Below are positions 8,072 through 16,888 of a stretch of 38,266 nucleotides of DNA, one piece after another. A model generated the notes under the pieces. The model was not told the origin of the DNA. It saw nothing but the letters and a program-made list of their open reading frames with translations, and did no database searches. The stretch is from Candidatus Saccharimonadota bacterium. GTDB taxonomy: Bacteria; Patescibacteriota; Saccharimonadia; Saccharimonadales; Saccharimonadaceae. Numbering within the stretch: position 1 is the stretch's first letter; each line of letters opens with the position of its first letter. The stretch spans positions 1 to 38,266 of the forward strand of contig JAFWIP010000011.1 in assembly GCA_017514805.1 (NCBI GenBank). The letters run 5' to 3'. A program made the position numbers and the translations under genes.

Positions 8072-11000
8072 TTGTCCGCAGTTTTTGCGGCGAGTTTTGT
8101 TGTGGCGCTACTGGGCACGATTGGTGCCTTCGCGGGGGCAAATTTATTTAAGATTCAAGATGCGAAGCTCAGCGAACTATCAGCAGGTGCCACGGGCGCA
8201 ATCTCCACTTTTGACGAAACAAACATCGAAAGCAATGTTACATTCCACAAACTAGATGACTCCGCAAAATATACTATTACACTCAAAAACACAGACTGCA
8301 AAGATCATATTATCCAATCAATTACCGACGACAACGACAACCCTTATGTCTCTTACGAGTACAGCTCCTATGCTAATACGCTCGTCAAAGCCGGTGATTC
8401 TATTGACTTCATCGTAACAGCAAAGTATGCCAATGCCGTAACGGATAAGAATGCTCGCGCTCAAGCTACGAACGTAAAATTCTTCCTTAAGTTCGCGGAC
8501 ATCGATGAGCCAGAAGAACTCGCAATCGCTCCAAATACTGGCGACAACATTATGACGAGTGTTGTTGTCCTCGCTATTTCAGCGGCGGGTCTCATTGTCT
8601 GCGCGCTCATTGCAATTAAGCGCAATAAAAAGCACGCCAAAGTCTTTGTCGCCGCTATCGTTGCAGTTTCCGCAGTAGTCGCGACCGCAAGCGTTCATGC
8701 TGCTAAGGTTGAGACTAATAGTATTTCTATTACGTCAAACTATGGTCTCTATGACAAAGTTGCTATTACTTGGACTGATGCTAATGGTGACGAACACGAA
8801 GAATTCGTTCCATACAATGAACCAGCTAATATCCCAGATCAAACCAAACCTGGTCATACCTTCACTGGTTGGGAAGACGAGAATGGTAATCCAGTAGATC
8901 TAACCGAACCAATCACTGATGATCTAAATATTCATCCAACCTTCCGTGCTCATAAATATACGATTAAGTTCAACGGTAACGGTGCAACTGGCAGCATGGA
9001 TAGTATTGAGATGACCTATGGCGAAACTAAGACTCTTCCAGCAAGTGCCTTTAGTTTCTTGGGCCGTACTTATGCTGGCTGGGATACCGAAGCAAATGGC
9101 TCCGGCGTTCATCATGATGACCAGGCTGAAGTAAAGAACCTCACTACCGAAGATAATGGCGTAGTTACGCTCTATGCTCAGTGGTCAATTAATCCGTTCT
9201 ATATCAACTACGAGGGTAACGGTGCAACGAGTGGGGAAATGGCGACCACGAACTGTGAATACGACCAGAGCTGTATTCTGCGCGAGAATGCCTTCAAGAA
9301 AACTGGTTACCACTTCATTGGCTGGAAATATAACAACAATGACTATACCGACAAAGCCGATGTAACTAACATTATTGAATCCGGCACAATTACGATGGTT
9401 GCACAGTGGGCGGTCAATCACTATACAATCGTCTTTAACATCAATACTGATGACGCAAACGCTTCCGGTACTATGGCGGATATGGCTAACCTCGAATACG
9501 GTACAGAATATTCACTAACCGCCAACGCCTTTACGCGTACGGGATATAACTTTGATGGGTGGAGCACTGAAGTTGACGGTCATAGTTATAGTCTTACGGA
9601 TGCGCAATTATTCCGCAATCTCACTACCGTAGATGACGATATTGTTACGCTCTATGCGCAGTGGGTGCCGATTCATTATAATATCGTCTTCCATCAAAAT
9701 CATGACGGCGTTGCTGGTAGTACGAACTCGATGACGAACGTTGCTTATAACGAGACGAGAACTCTCTCACAGAACGGCTTTGCGCTCGAGCACTACAAAT
9801 ATATGGGCTGGAATACTGCCACTGACGGCACTGGCACTCCATACGAAGACGGCGCAAGCATTAAAAATCTCACTACAACTGACGGCGCAACAATCGATCT
9901 CTACGCACAGTGGAAAGAACGCACCGCAATGCTTGATACTGGTGCAAATATCAATAAAATCATGCGCGAGCAATTTACCGATGCAATCACCTTCTCGCAT
10001 TACACTGCTGGTGAGCCAGATTTTGAAACCATCACTAATGAAGTAGATATCGCTCTTCCAACTTCAAACTTCCCTGTCTATGCTTGGGTTGACAATGGCA
10101 ATCTTTATTGGTGGTCTGAAGCCGATAAGCCAACAATGAATGTAAACTCCGCCAACTTCTTCAACGGCGTTCATAATGCTGGCACTGCGTCAGCACCAAA
10201 TAATGTTGCCAATAGCCTATCGAAACTCGAATCTATCGATATGACCGGCCTTGATGCTAGTGCCGCAAAAGATATGACTCGTTTGTTTGCAAATACCAAA
10301 GCGCTTAATAGTCTAAACCTTAGCGACTTCGATTCATCTTCCGCAACAAATATGGATGGTATGTTTTATGGTACGGCCCTAAAGAATGTTGATCTCAGTC
10401 TTATTGAGGCTGGCAATGTAACCTCTATGGCTAGCATGTTCCAGAGCACGAAGTTTGACGCTCTAGACTTTAGTAACTTTGATACTCATAACGTAAAACT
10501 CATGTCTAACATGTTTACTAGTGCTGTCATGACTAATCTTGACCTCAGCACACTCGATACTTCGTCCGTCACGAACATGGCAAACATGTTTAAGTCCTCG
10601 AATATTACCACGCTTACATTCTTTGATACGGAAAATCCAACCGCTACCAAGTTTGATACGAGCAAAGTCACGACTATATCTGAGATGTTCCGCGAATCAA
10701 AAACTAAGACACTCGATCTTTCGCAATTTAATACATCCGCAGTTACAAATATGTATGGCGTATTTTATAGTGCGGCTGTCTCAGATCTTAATGTCTCAAA
10801 TTGGGACACCAGTAATGTGACGAGTATGTATATTATGTTCTTCGCTGCGGCAAACCTCACCAGTCTTAATTTAAGTCACTTCAACACCGCCAAGGTTACG
10901 AATATGCAGCAAATGTTTGACAGTACGACCAAGTTGAAATATCTCAATGTTTCCAACTGGTCAAACGACAAAGTTACGAATATGAGCTACATGTTCCAGG

Positions 11001-13921
11001 ACGTAGGTAGAGGAACGGCTGGTGAAGTAACGATTGTCTTTGATGGCTTCAAGACTCCGTCGGTGACTAATATGACCAGAATGTTTGCTAGATATAACGA
11101 TCACAACCTCAAGGTTCTTGACCTCAGCAGTTTCGACACCTCCAAGGTAACTAGCATGGGCACCATGTTTGGTGGTGGACGACAAGACACAATGATTCAT
11201 AATGCAATGTTCGATACTATCTACGTTAGCGATAAATTCACTAATGCTGGCGTAAGTCCTACAACTGAAGTATTTAACAGAACATCAACTGTAATTGGTG
11301 GTGCTGGCACCACTTGGAGTCAGGATCATATGACTGCGGATTATGCTCGTATCGACGATCCAGACAACGGTGAACCAGGCTACTTTACGCTCAAGGATTC
11401 TATCTACGTCCGCTATCATGGCAACGGCTCCGATGATGATTCTTACGAAATTATGTCAAGCTACTATGTTTCGACTGCTGAGCCATATGACGTTAAGCTT
11501 AAGCCGAACGCATTTGTGAGGGAAGGCTACAAGTTCATGGGTTGGGCAACTAGCGCAAATAGCACGACCGTTGCCTATGCTGACGGCGCTGCGCTCGAGG
11601 GGCTCACGGCTTCCAAGACTCCGCTTGAACTCTATGCGGTTTGGAATAAGATCGAAGCAATCTTTAACTCCAATACTAGCAGCACGCTTAATAGTATTCA
11701 TAGCACCAATTCGGACGCTTCAAAGTTTAAGAAATATCCTAACGGTCAACCAAGTGATGAGATTATTGCAACTGCAACCGATGTTTCGCGAACTGATGAT
11801 CCGATTTGGGTTTGGCCAGATGGCGAAAATATCTACTTCTGGAGCGAAGACCCAGTTCCTTCGTTCCCATCAAATATGGGATCATTCTTCATGGGTTCAA
11901 TGATGACTGAAATTGACCTCAATGGCACCGATGCGGATGTCACCAGTCTGTACTGGACTTTCGTGAATGCTTACTCGCTCAAGAAGATAGATTTTGGCGA
12001 CAACTTTGATACGAAGCGAAACACGAACATGTCTGGAATGTTTGGCTACGCATACGCACTTGAAACTATCGAATTTGGCGACAAATTCAGCACTGAAAAT
12101 GTCACTGATATGTCGTGGATGTTTAATAGCGCTCGTAGCTTGAAGAGTGCAGATATTGCCTCGTTTGATGTATCGAAAGTTAAGAATATGTCGTATATGT
12201 TTACAAATGGCGGCGGTCTTGAGGATCTTGATTTAAGATCCTGGAATACTGCTTCGCTCACTGGTAGCGGTCTTGTTTCGACTTTTGGATCATCGCGTAT
12301 TAAGAGTATCCAATTCGGCGAGAACTTTAATACAAATAATGTCACTAGTATGGCTAATACCTTCTACGGCATTAGAGCAACCTCACTTGATGTCAGCATG
12401 TTTAACACCGAAAAAGTTACGACTATGGCCGGTATGTTCTCTGGTTCCGCTATGACTTCTTTGAATCTTAGCAACTTTAGCTCTGCCGTATTGCAAAATA
12501 TGGATAGTATGTTTAAGGGTATGGGTAATCTCACGAGCATCACTTTTGGTCCAAACTTTACAGCCGAAGGTGTCACTAATATAGCTAGCCTATTCGATGG
12601 TGCTTCGAGTATAGAGTATCTTGACTTGACTGGCCTACATATTCCAGCCCAAACAAATATGAACCGCACTTTCATGGATATGCATAAGCTAAAGACGCTA
12701 GATATTACCGGATGGGATCTTACGCATGTTACCAACACCAGCAATACCTTTGCAAACGAAAAAGTCGTAGAAACAATCTATGCTTCGAGCGAATTCTTGC
12801 CAGAAAACTTACCTTCAGGCGGATTTGAATTTGGCAACTGGACGCTTGGTGGTCATCTTGTTGGTGGCGCCGGCACCGCATGTACTACCAATGTTAGCGG
12901 CGTCTATGCTCGTATCGACGACCCAGACAACGGTAATCCAGGCTACTTCACCGAGAAAAATGCACGTTATATTCGTTATGATGGCAACGGTGCAGATAAC
13001 GCTGAGTATGAAACTATGACAAGCCACTACCTAACTAATACGGGTTCGCTGAAGGCTAATGCGTTTGTACGAGACGGTTATGCATTTGATGGCTGGAATA
13101 CGGCAGCTGATGGCTCTGGCGCAAGCTATACTGACAAGCAGGTCATGAGCGAATTGACTGAGTCTAAGACCCCACTAACGCTATATGCGATGTGGTATCA
13201 AGACAAGGACTTCAATGGAACTGTTAGCTTAACGCAACAATATAGCTCTGCTGATGTCTTGCAGCTTTCGGCTACTATGCCGCAAGGTTATGTCGGTGCC
13301 GCCTACTTTAATCCGGCCAACCTAAAAGAAAGATGTAGTGCTACTTCAACAAATGTTGCGGATAAGGAAGCAAAGAATGGCTGTATGAAGTGGTATATCT
13401 ATGGCGACGACGGTACGAATTATAAGATGCTGCTTGATCATAATACTACAGCAAGGATTTCCTTTAACTCTAGTAATAATAATTCCAACCCGCAGGCGCT
13501 ACTAAATCAACTAAGCGCAGATACAGCAGATTGGGATGCGAATAATCTAACCATAGATATCTTTACTGCGAATGAGGTTGCTGCAATTGCGGGTATTAAT
13601 CCGTTTAATGTGAGTGGAAATACGGCTTCAACTGGTAAGTATTATCCGCTGGACACTCACGAAATAAACAGCACGGATGGTAGGGGTAGAAGTGCGCATG
13701 CGTGGATGTATGATTATACGCAGGATTGCGAGACGCACGGGTGCGATTACGAGATGAATAAGGGGTATGGCTACTGGACTAAGACTGCACTCGGCGGTAG
13801 TAGTAAAGAGGCCTGGCTAATAAACTACTTTGGTCGTTTAACTATTACTAAGGTTGATCTCGCAAACTGGGGTATTCGCCCAACAGTTACGATTTCAAAA
13901 TCTCTCGTTAATGCCGAGTAA
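8072..13921 (+). CDS. Giant BspA-like / InlB-repeat surface protein
   Basis: The open frame is 1949 residues. An N-terminal hydrophobic signal (residues 2-22) is followed by a small beta-rich domain (25-150), then PNTGD at 154-158, a membrane segment (161-182), a basic stretch KRNKKHAK, and a second signal-peptide-like segment ending VHA near 210. Next come about five InlB/Flg_new-type repeats (G-Y/H-F-x-G-W ... L-Y-A-Q-W) to about residue 620, a DUF285/BspA leucine-rich-like block with recurring V-T-N-M-x-x-M-F, another Flg_new repeat, a second DUF285 block, and a third Flg_new. The C-terminal domain (about 1710-1949) has no anchor and ends in IRPTVTISKSLVNAE. A module of 521 codons is repeated (YARIDDPDNG at 11342 and 12905). 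The fold family is used in adhesion to host or partner cells; that role here is inferred. The start is uncertain (see 8019-8071). Confidence 0.9.
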   Translation: MSAVFAASFVVALLGTIGAFAGANLFKIQDAKLSELSAGATGAISTFDETNIESNVTFHKLDDSAKYTITLKNTDCKDHIIQSITDDNDNPYVSYEYSSYANTLVKAGDSIDFIVTAKYANAVTDKNARAQATNVKFFLKFADIDEPEELAIAPNTGDNIMTSVVVLAISAAGLIVCALIAIKRNKKHAKVFVAAIVAVSAVVATASVHAAKVETNSISITSNYGLYDKVAITWTDANGDEHEEFVPYNEPANIPDQTKPGHTFTGWEDENGNPVDLTEPITDDLNIHPTFRAHKYTIKFNGNGATGSMDSIEMTYGETKTLPASAFSFLGRTYAGWDTEANGSGVHHDDQAEVKNLTTEDNGVVTLYAQWSINPFYINYEGNGATSGEMATTNCEYDQSCILRENAFKKTGYHFIGWKYNNNDYTDKADVTNIIESGTITMVAQWAVNHYTIVFNINTDDANASGTMADMANLEYGTEYSLTANAFTRTGYNFDGWSTEVDGHSYSLTDAQLFRNLTTVDDDIVTLYAQWVPIHYNIVFHQNHDGVAGSTNSMTNVAYNETRTLSQNGFALEHYKYMGWNTATDGTGTPYEDGASIKNLTTTDGATIDLYAQWKERTAMLDTGANINKIMREQFTDAITFSHYTAGEPDFETITNEVDIALPTSNFPVYAWVDNGNLYWWSEADKPTMNVNSANFFNGVHNAGTASAPNNVANSLSKLESIDMTGLDASAAKDMTRLFANTKALNSLNLSDFDSSSATNMDGMFYGTALKNVDLSLIEAGNVTSMASMFQSTKFDALDFSNFDTHNVKLMSNMFTSAVMTNLDLSTLDTSSVTNMANMFKSSNITTLTFFDTENPTATKFDTSKVTTISEMFRESKTKTLDLSQFNTSAVTNMYGVFYSAAVSDLNVSNWDTSNVTSMYIMFFAAANLTSLNLSHFNTAKVTNMQQMFDSTTKLKYLNVSNWSNDKVTNMSYMFQDVGRGTAGEVTIVFDGFKTPSVTNMTRMFARYNDHNLKVLDLSSFDTSKVTSMGTMFGGGRQDTMIHNAMFDTIYVSDKFTNAGVSPTTEVFNRTSTVIGGAGTTWSQDHMTADYARIDDPDNGEPGYFTLKDSIYVRYHGNGSDDDSYEIMSSYYVSTAEPYDVKLKPNAFVREGYKFMGWATSANSTTVAYADGAALEGLTASKTPLELYAVWNKIEAIFNSNTSSTLNSIHSTNSDASKFKKYPNGQPSDEIIATATDVSRTDDPIWVWPDGENIYFWSEDPVPSFPSNMGSFFMGSMMTEIDLNGTDADVTSLYWTFVNAYSLKKIDFGDNFDTKRNTNMSGMFGYAYALETIEFGDKFSTENVTDMSWMFNSARSLKSADIASFDVSKVKNMSYMFTNGGGLEDLDLRSWNTASLTGSGLVSTFGSSRIKSIQFGENFNTNNVTSMANTFYGIRATSLDVSMFNTEKVTTMAGMFSGSAMTSLNLSNFSSAVLQNMDSMFKGMGNLTSITFGPNFTAEGVTNIASLFDGASSIEYLDLTGLHIPAQTNMNRTFMDMHKLKTLDITGWDLTHVTNTSNTFANEKVVETIYASSEFLPENLPSGGFEFGNWTLGGHLVGGAGTACTTNVSGVYARIDDPDNGNPGYFTEKNARYIRYDGNGADNAEYETMTSHYLTNTGSLKANAFVRDGYAFDGWNTAADGSGASYTDKQVMSELTESKTPLTLYAMWYQDKDFNGTVSLTQQYSSADVLQLSATMPQGYVGAAYFNPANLKERCSATSTNVADKEAKNGCMKWYIYGDDGTNYKMLLDHNTTARISFNSSNNNSNPQALLNQLSADTADWDANNLTIDIFTANEVAAIAGINPFNVSGNTASTGKYYPLDTHEINSTDGRGRSAHAWMYDYTQDCETHGCDYEMNKGYGYWTKTALGGSSKEAWLINYFGRLTITKVDLANWGIRPTVTISKSLVNAE

Positions 13922-13932
13922 AAATGCAATTT

Positions 13933-13957
13933 AACCAGCCTTTCGAGGCTGGTTTTT
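13933..13957 (+). terminator. Terminator of the giant surface gene
   Basis: AACCAGCC / GGCTGGTT 8-bp stem with a 6-nt loop and a following T-run, 11 nt after the TAA. Confidence 0.9.
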
Positions 13958-13958
13958 G

Positions 13959-14090
13959 TATTCCGCTCGTGCTTTTTATGTTAATAATAATTTTGCTTCG
14001 GCGATCGTGGTTCCAGTCGTTACTATGCACTCGGATGCTATTTATACTTGGGATGACGGCTGGCTAAGGTGGAATATTAGCCTAGAATAA
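13959..14090 (+). pseudogene. Possible C-terminal remnant of another surface protein
   Basis: There is no start codon or ribosome binding site, but the frame is open from 13935 to TAA 14088 and reads like the end of a secreted protein: ASAIVVPVVTMHSD then TWDDGWLRWNISLE. The P-V-V ... D-G ... I-L-E pattern resembles the last residues of the 34225-35964 protein (KPVVALIHN ... SGDGT ... ILEW). It begins inside the right copy of the 15-bp repeat. Similarity is judged by eye over about 28 residues, so chance is possible. Apart from this, 13922-14107 holds only the terminator. Confidence 0.35.
13961..13975 (-). repeat. Right copy of 15-bp inverted repeat
   Basis: TTCCGCTCGTGCTTT, the exact reverse complement of 7975-7989. 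Together the two copies enclose the giant gene and its terminator (about 6 kb). Confidence 0.7.
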
Positions 14091-14107
14091 AACAGGGGTT
14101 TTAGTCC

Positions 14108-14136
14108 TTGCATCTCTCTCTAATCTGTGGTAAAAT
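14108..14136 (+). promoter_or_regulatory. rpsO promoter
   Basis: TTGCAT (14108-14113), 17-nt spacer, TAAAAT (14131-14136) with an extended TGG before it. The ATG is 10 nt downstream, so the leader is only a few nt at most. Confidence 0.75.
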
Positions 14137-14146
14137 AAGCGACAGT

Positions 14147-14413
14147 ATGATTACAAAAGACAACAAAGCCAAGGCTATTAAGAAGCTTGCCCGCAGCGAC
14201 AAAGATGTCGGTTCTCCAGAGGTTCAGGTTGCTATTTTGACTGAGCGCATCAAGGAAGTTACCGAGCACGTCAAGGCAAACAAGCATGACTTTATGGCAA
14301 AGCGCGGCCTCATCCAGATGGTCGGTCAGCGCAAAAAGTTGCTCAAGTACCTCGAAAAGAACGATTTCGAGACTTACAAAGCAACCGTTGCCAAACTTGG
14401 TCTCCGCAAATAA
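14147..14413 (+). CDS. rpsO: 30S ribosomal protein S15
   Basis: An 88-residue small-subunit protein that binds 16S rRNA in the platform. The family core is clear: GSPEVQVAILTERI, then MAKRGLIQMVGQRKKLLKYL. The start ATG 14147 gives the usual S15 length; a TTG at 14108 lies in the promoter. It is followed by its own terminator and then by pnp, the classical rpsO-pnp neighbourhood, but here pnp has a separate promoter. Confidence 0.97.
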   Translation: MITKDNKAKAIKKLARSDKDVGSPEVQVAILTERIKEVTEHVKANKHDFMAKRGLIQMVGQRKKLLKYLEKNDFETYKATVAKLGLRK

Positions 14414-14415
14414 AG

Positions 14416-14445
14416 AAAAAGGCCCGTTTCGAAGGGGCCTTTTTT
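14416..14445 (+). terminator. rpsO terminator
   Basis: AAAAGGCCC / GGGCCTTTT stem with a 9-nt loop and T-run. Confidence 0.9.
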
Positions 14446-14481
14446 GTTGAGATTAATCTAATATATCTATTATAGCACACT

Positions 14482-14510
14482 TTGCCGATTTTGTCAATTT
14501 ATGCTACAAT
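14482..14510 (+). promoter_or_regulatory. Predicted pnp promoter
   Basis: TTGCCG (14482-14487), 17-nt spacer, TACAAT (14505-14510). It would start a leader of about 90 nt. Confidence 0.55.
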
Positions 14511-14528
14511 AGAAACATAATTAAATAT

Positions 14529-14597
14529 CGAGAAAATGATAGATATTTTCTCGCAAACTCTTGCGATAAAGTACTTATTATTTTCTCGAGGAAAGGC
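14529..14597 (+). promoter_or_regulatory. Structured pnp 5' leader with alternative pairings
   Basis: CGAGAAAAT (14529-14537) can pair perfectly with ATTTTCTCG at either 14545-14553 or 14580-14588. Between them TCGCAA/TTGCGA (14551-14566) forms a further hairpin. The distal pairing partner abuts the Shine-Dalgarno GAGGAAAGG (14588-14596). pnp autoregulation through a leader stem is known in enterobacteria with RNase III; whether this one works the same way is inferred. Confidence 0.6.
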
Positions 14598-14605
14598 AGT
14601 TTTTG

Positions 14606-16789
14606 ATGGATATCATCAACCCAAGCGGTAAGAAAACCTTCAAGCTTGAGACTGATTTTTGTGGCCGCAAGCTCGGTCTCGAAGTCAACCGCGTCGGTTT
14701 TCGTACTACTTCATCAGTATTAGTAACTTATGGCGACACAGTTGTGCTCGGCTCGGTCGTAGTTGGTACCAAGCCGGTCGTCCAGGATTTCTTCCCACTC
14801 TCAATCGATTACGAAGAAAAGTACTATGCTGCAGGTAAGATTAGTAGCAGCAAGTTTATTAAGCGCGAAGGCAAGCCTTCCGATAATGCAGTCCTCGTTG
14901 GTCGCCTTATCGATCGCCCAATTCGCCCACTCTTCCCGAAGGGTTATCGTCAGGAAATTCAGGTCGTCACGACCGTGCTTTCCATGGATCCAAGCTTCCG
15001 CCCAGACGTTATTGCAATGATTGCGGCATCGAGCGCTTTAATGCTTGCTGGCGTACCATTTGATGGCCCAATCGCTGGTCTTCGCATCGGCCGCGTCAAT
15101 GGCGAATACAAAGCATTCTTAACCCCAGAAGAACGCGAAGCTTCCGACCTTGACCTCGTTGTCGCTGGTAAAGATTCTGGCATCACCATGGTCGAAGCTG
15201 GCGCAAACGAAGTCCCAGAGGAAGTTATCGTTGGTGGCCTCGAATGGGGGCTCAAGATGATTCAGCCGGCAATCGCGCTTCAGAATGAACTTCGCGAGAA
15301 GGTTGGTGTAGAAGAGAAGGAATACACCCTCATCCTCCCAAGCGAAGAAGCTCAGGCAAAGGTTGATAAGTGGATGGAAGGCAAACTTGGTCCAGAACTC
15401 CGCACTCAGAATACCGTTGAGCGCAATAATCTCATCGACGAAATTCGCTGGGCAATGCATGACGAATTCTCTCAGGAAATCACCGACGACGAAGCCGGCA
15501 TTACCGATAAGATGACCGACGAAGAGAAGATGACTGCTCGCACGCATTACTATGATGAGCACTTCCGCGCTGAATATAACGACGCTTTCGAGCTTGCTGT
15601 TAAGCATGATGTTCGTAAGCATATTATCGAAGAGGGTGTTCGCCCAGATGGTCGCAAGCTTGATGAGGTTCGTCCGCTCAGCTCGCAGGTTGGCATTTTG
15701 CCACGCACGCACGGCTCCAGCCTCTTTACTCGTGGTGTCACTCAGGCTATGAACATTGTTACGCTTGCGCCACTTAGCTATGGTCAGCTTGTTGATACGA
15801 TGGAAGTCACCGACGGCGTTCGCCGCTACATGCACCACTACAATGCTCCAGGTTATACGGTTGGCGAAATCTCTCGCCTCGGCAGCCCTGGTCGCCGCGA
15901 AGTTGGTCACGGCTATCTCGCCGAGCGCGCGTTGACGCCAGTTCTTCCAAGCGAAGAAGAATTCCCATACGCTATCCGTAGCGTTACTGAGATTATGTCT
16001 CAGAACGGTTCAACTTCGATGGCTGCAACTTGTAGCTCTTGTCTCGCTCTTATGGATGCAGGTGTTCCGCTCAAGCGCCCAGTTTCTGGCGTTGCAATGG
16101 GTCTCATGATGGATGGCGATACGCCATATGTCCTTACTGACCTTATGGATGCCGAGGACTTTGCTAGTGATATGGACTTCAAGGTTACTGGTACTACCGA
16201 AGGTGTTACCGCTCTCCAGATGGACATGAAGGTTCACGGCCTTCCAGTCGAAGTTCTTCGCAAGGCAATCGCTCAGGCACACGAAGGTCGCATGTTTATC
16301 TTGAAGCACATGCTTAGCGTGCTAGAAGGTCCGCGCGATCATCTCAGCCCATACGCTCCTCAGATTGAGAAGCTCATGATTAAGCCAGAAAAAATCGGTA
16401 CGATTATCGGCAAGGGTGGTGAAACAATTAATAAAATCACCACTGAGACTGGCGCCGAGGTTAATATTGAAGAGAACGGTCTCGTTACTGTCGCTGCTAG
16501 TGATGCCGAAAAGATTAAAAAGGCGATGGATTGGATTAAGTCTCTCGTTGAAGAACCAGAACCAGGCAAGATTTATACTGGTAAGGTTGTCTCAATCAAG
16601 GACTTTGGTGCGTTTGTGAATATCCTCCCAGGTATTGATGGCATGCTCCATATTTCTCAGATTAGCGACAAGCGTATCGAGAAGGTTACTGACGCGCTTC
16701 AGGTCGGCGATGAAATCAAGGTTCGCCTTGATGCTATCGATGATAAGGGCCGCCTCAGCCTCTCAATGAAGAACGTTGATCAGAAATAA
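14606..16789 (+). CDS. pnp: Polyribonucleotide nucleotidyltransferase (PNPase)
   Basis: A 727-residue 3'-to-5' phosphorolytic exoribonuclease that degrades and tails RNA as a trimer. Two RNase PH domains flank a helical linker; the second carries RPDGRKLDEVRPL and the GDG region (MGLMMDGDTPYVL ... TDLMDAEDFASDMDFKVTG). The KH domain follows (IGTIIGKGGETINKI), then the S1 domain (YTGKVVSIKDFGAFVNILPG) at the end. The length is typical. ATG 14606 sits 9 nt after the Shine-Dalgarno; a TTG at 14603 is not preferred. The transcript has a structured leader and ends at its own terminator. Confidence 0.97.
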   Translation: MDIINPSGKKTFKLETDFCGRKLGLEVNRVGFRTTSSVLVTYGDTVVLGSVVVGTKPVVQDFFPLSIDYEEKYYAAGKISSSKFIKREGKPSDNAVLVGRLIDRPIRPLFPKGYRQEIQVVTTVLSMDPSFRPDVIAMIAASSALMLAGVPFDGPIAGLRIGRVNGEYKAFLTPEEREASDLDLVVAGKDSGITMVEAGANEVPEEVIVGGLEWGLKMIQPAIALQNELREKVGVEEKEYTLILPSEEAQAKVDKWMEGKLGPELRTQNTVERNNLIDEIRWAMHDEFSQEITDDEAGITDKMTDEEKMTARTHYYDEHFRAEYNDAFELAVKHDVRKHIIEEGVRPDGRKLDEVRPLSSQVGILPRTHGSSLFTRGVTQAMNIVTLAPLSYGQLVDTMEVTDGVRRYMHHYNAPGYTVGEISRLGSPGRREVGHGYLAERALTPVLPSEEEFPYAIRSVTEIMSQNGSTSMAATCSSCLALMDAGVPLKRPVSGVAMGLMMDGDTPYVLTDLMDAEDFASDMDFKVTGTTEGVTALQMDMKVHGLPVEVLRKAIAQAHEGRMFILKHMLSVLEGPRDHLSPYAPQIEKLMIKPEKIGTIIGKGGETINKITTETGAEVNIEENGLVTVAASDAEKIKKAMDWIKSLVEEPEPGKIYTGKVVSIKDFGAFVNILPGIDGMLHISQISDKRIEKVTDALQVGDEIKVRLDAIDDKGRLSLSMKNVDQK

Positions 16790-16804
16790 AGCATAATCAC
16801 TTAA

Positions 16805-16843
16805 AATATCTAGAATAATATTGTGTTATTCTAGATATTTTTG
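16805..16843 (+). terminator. pnp terminator
   Basis: A perfect 14-bp stem AATATCTAGAATAA / TTATTCTAGATATT with a 7-nt loop and short T-run. Confidence 0.88.
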
Positions 16844-16888
16844 TGATATTATTACATTAAATATAACTTAAAGGAGAATAGTTAAACT

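Noticed and set aside
14108-14146. TTG start for rpsO at 14108
   Set aside because: This TTG is part of the -35 hexamer; ATG 14147 gives normal S15 length.
15119-15910. 263-codon minus-strand frame inside pnp
   Set aside because: Antisense shadow of a strongly conserved gene; its composition shows no domain.
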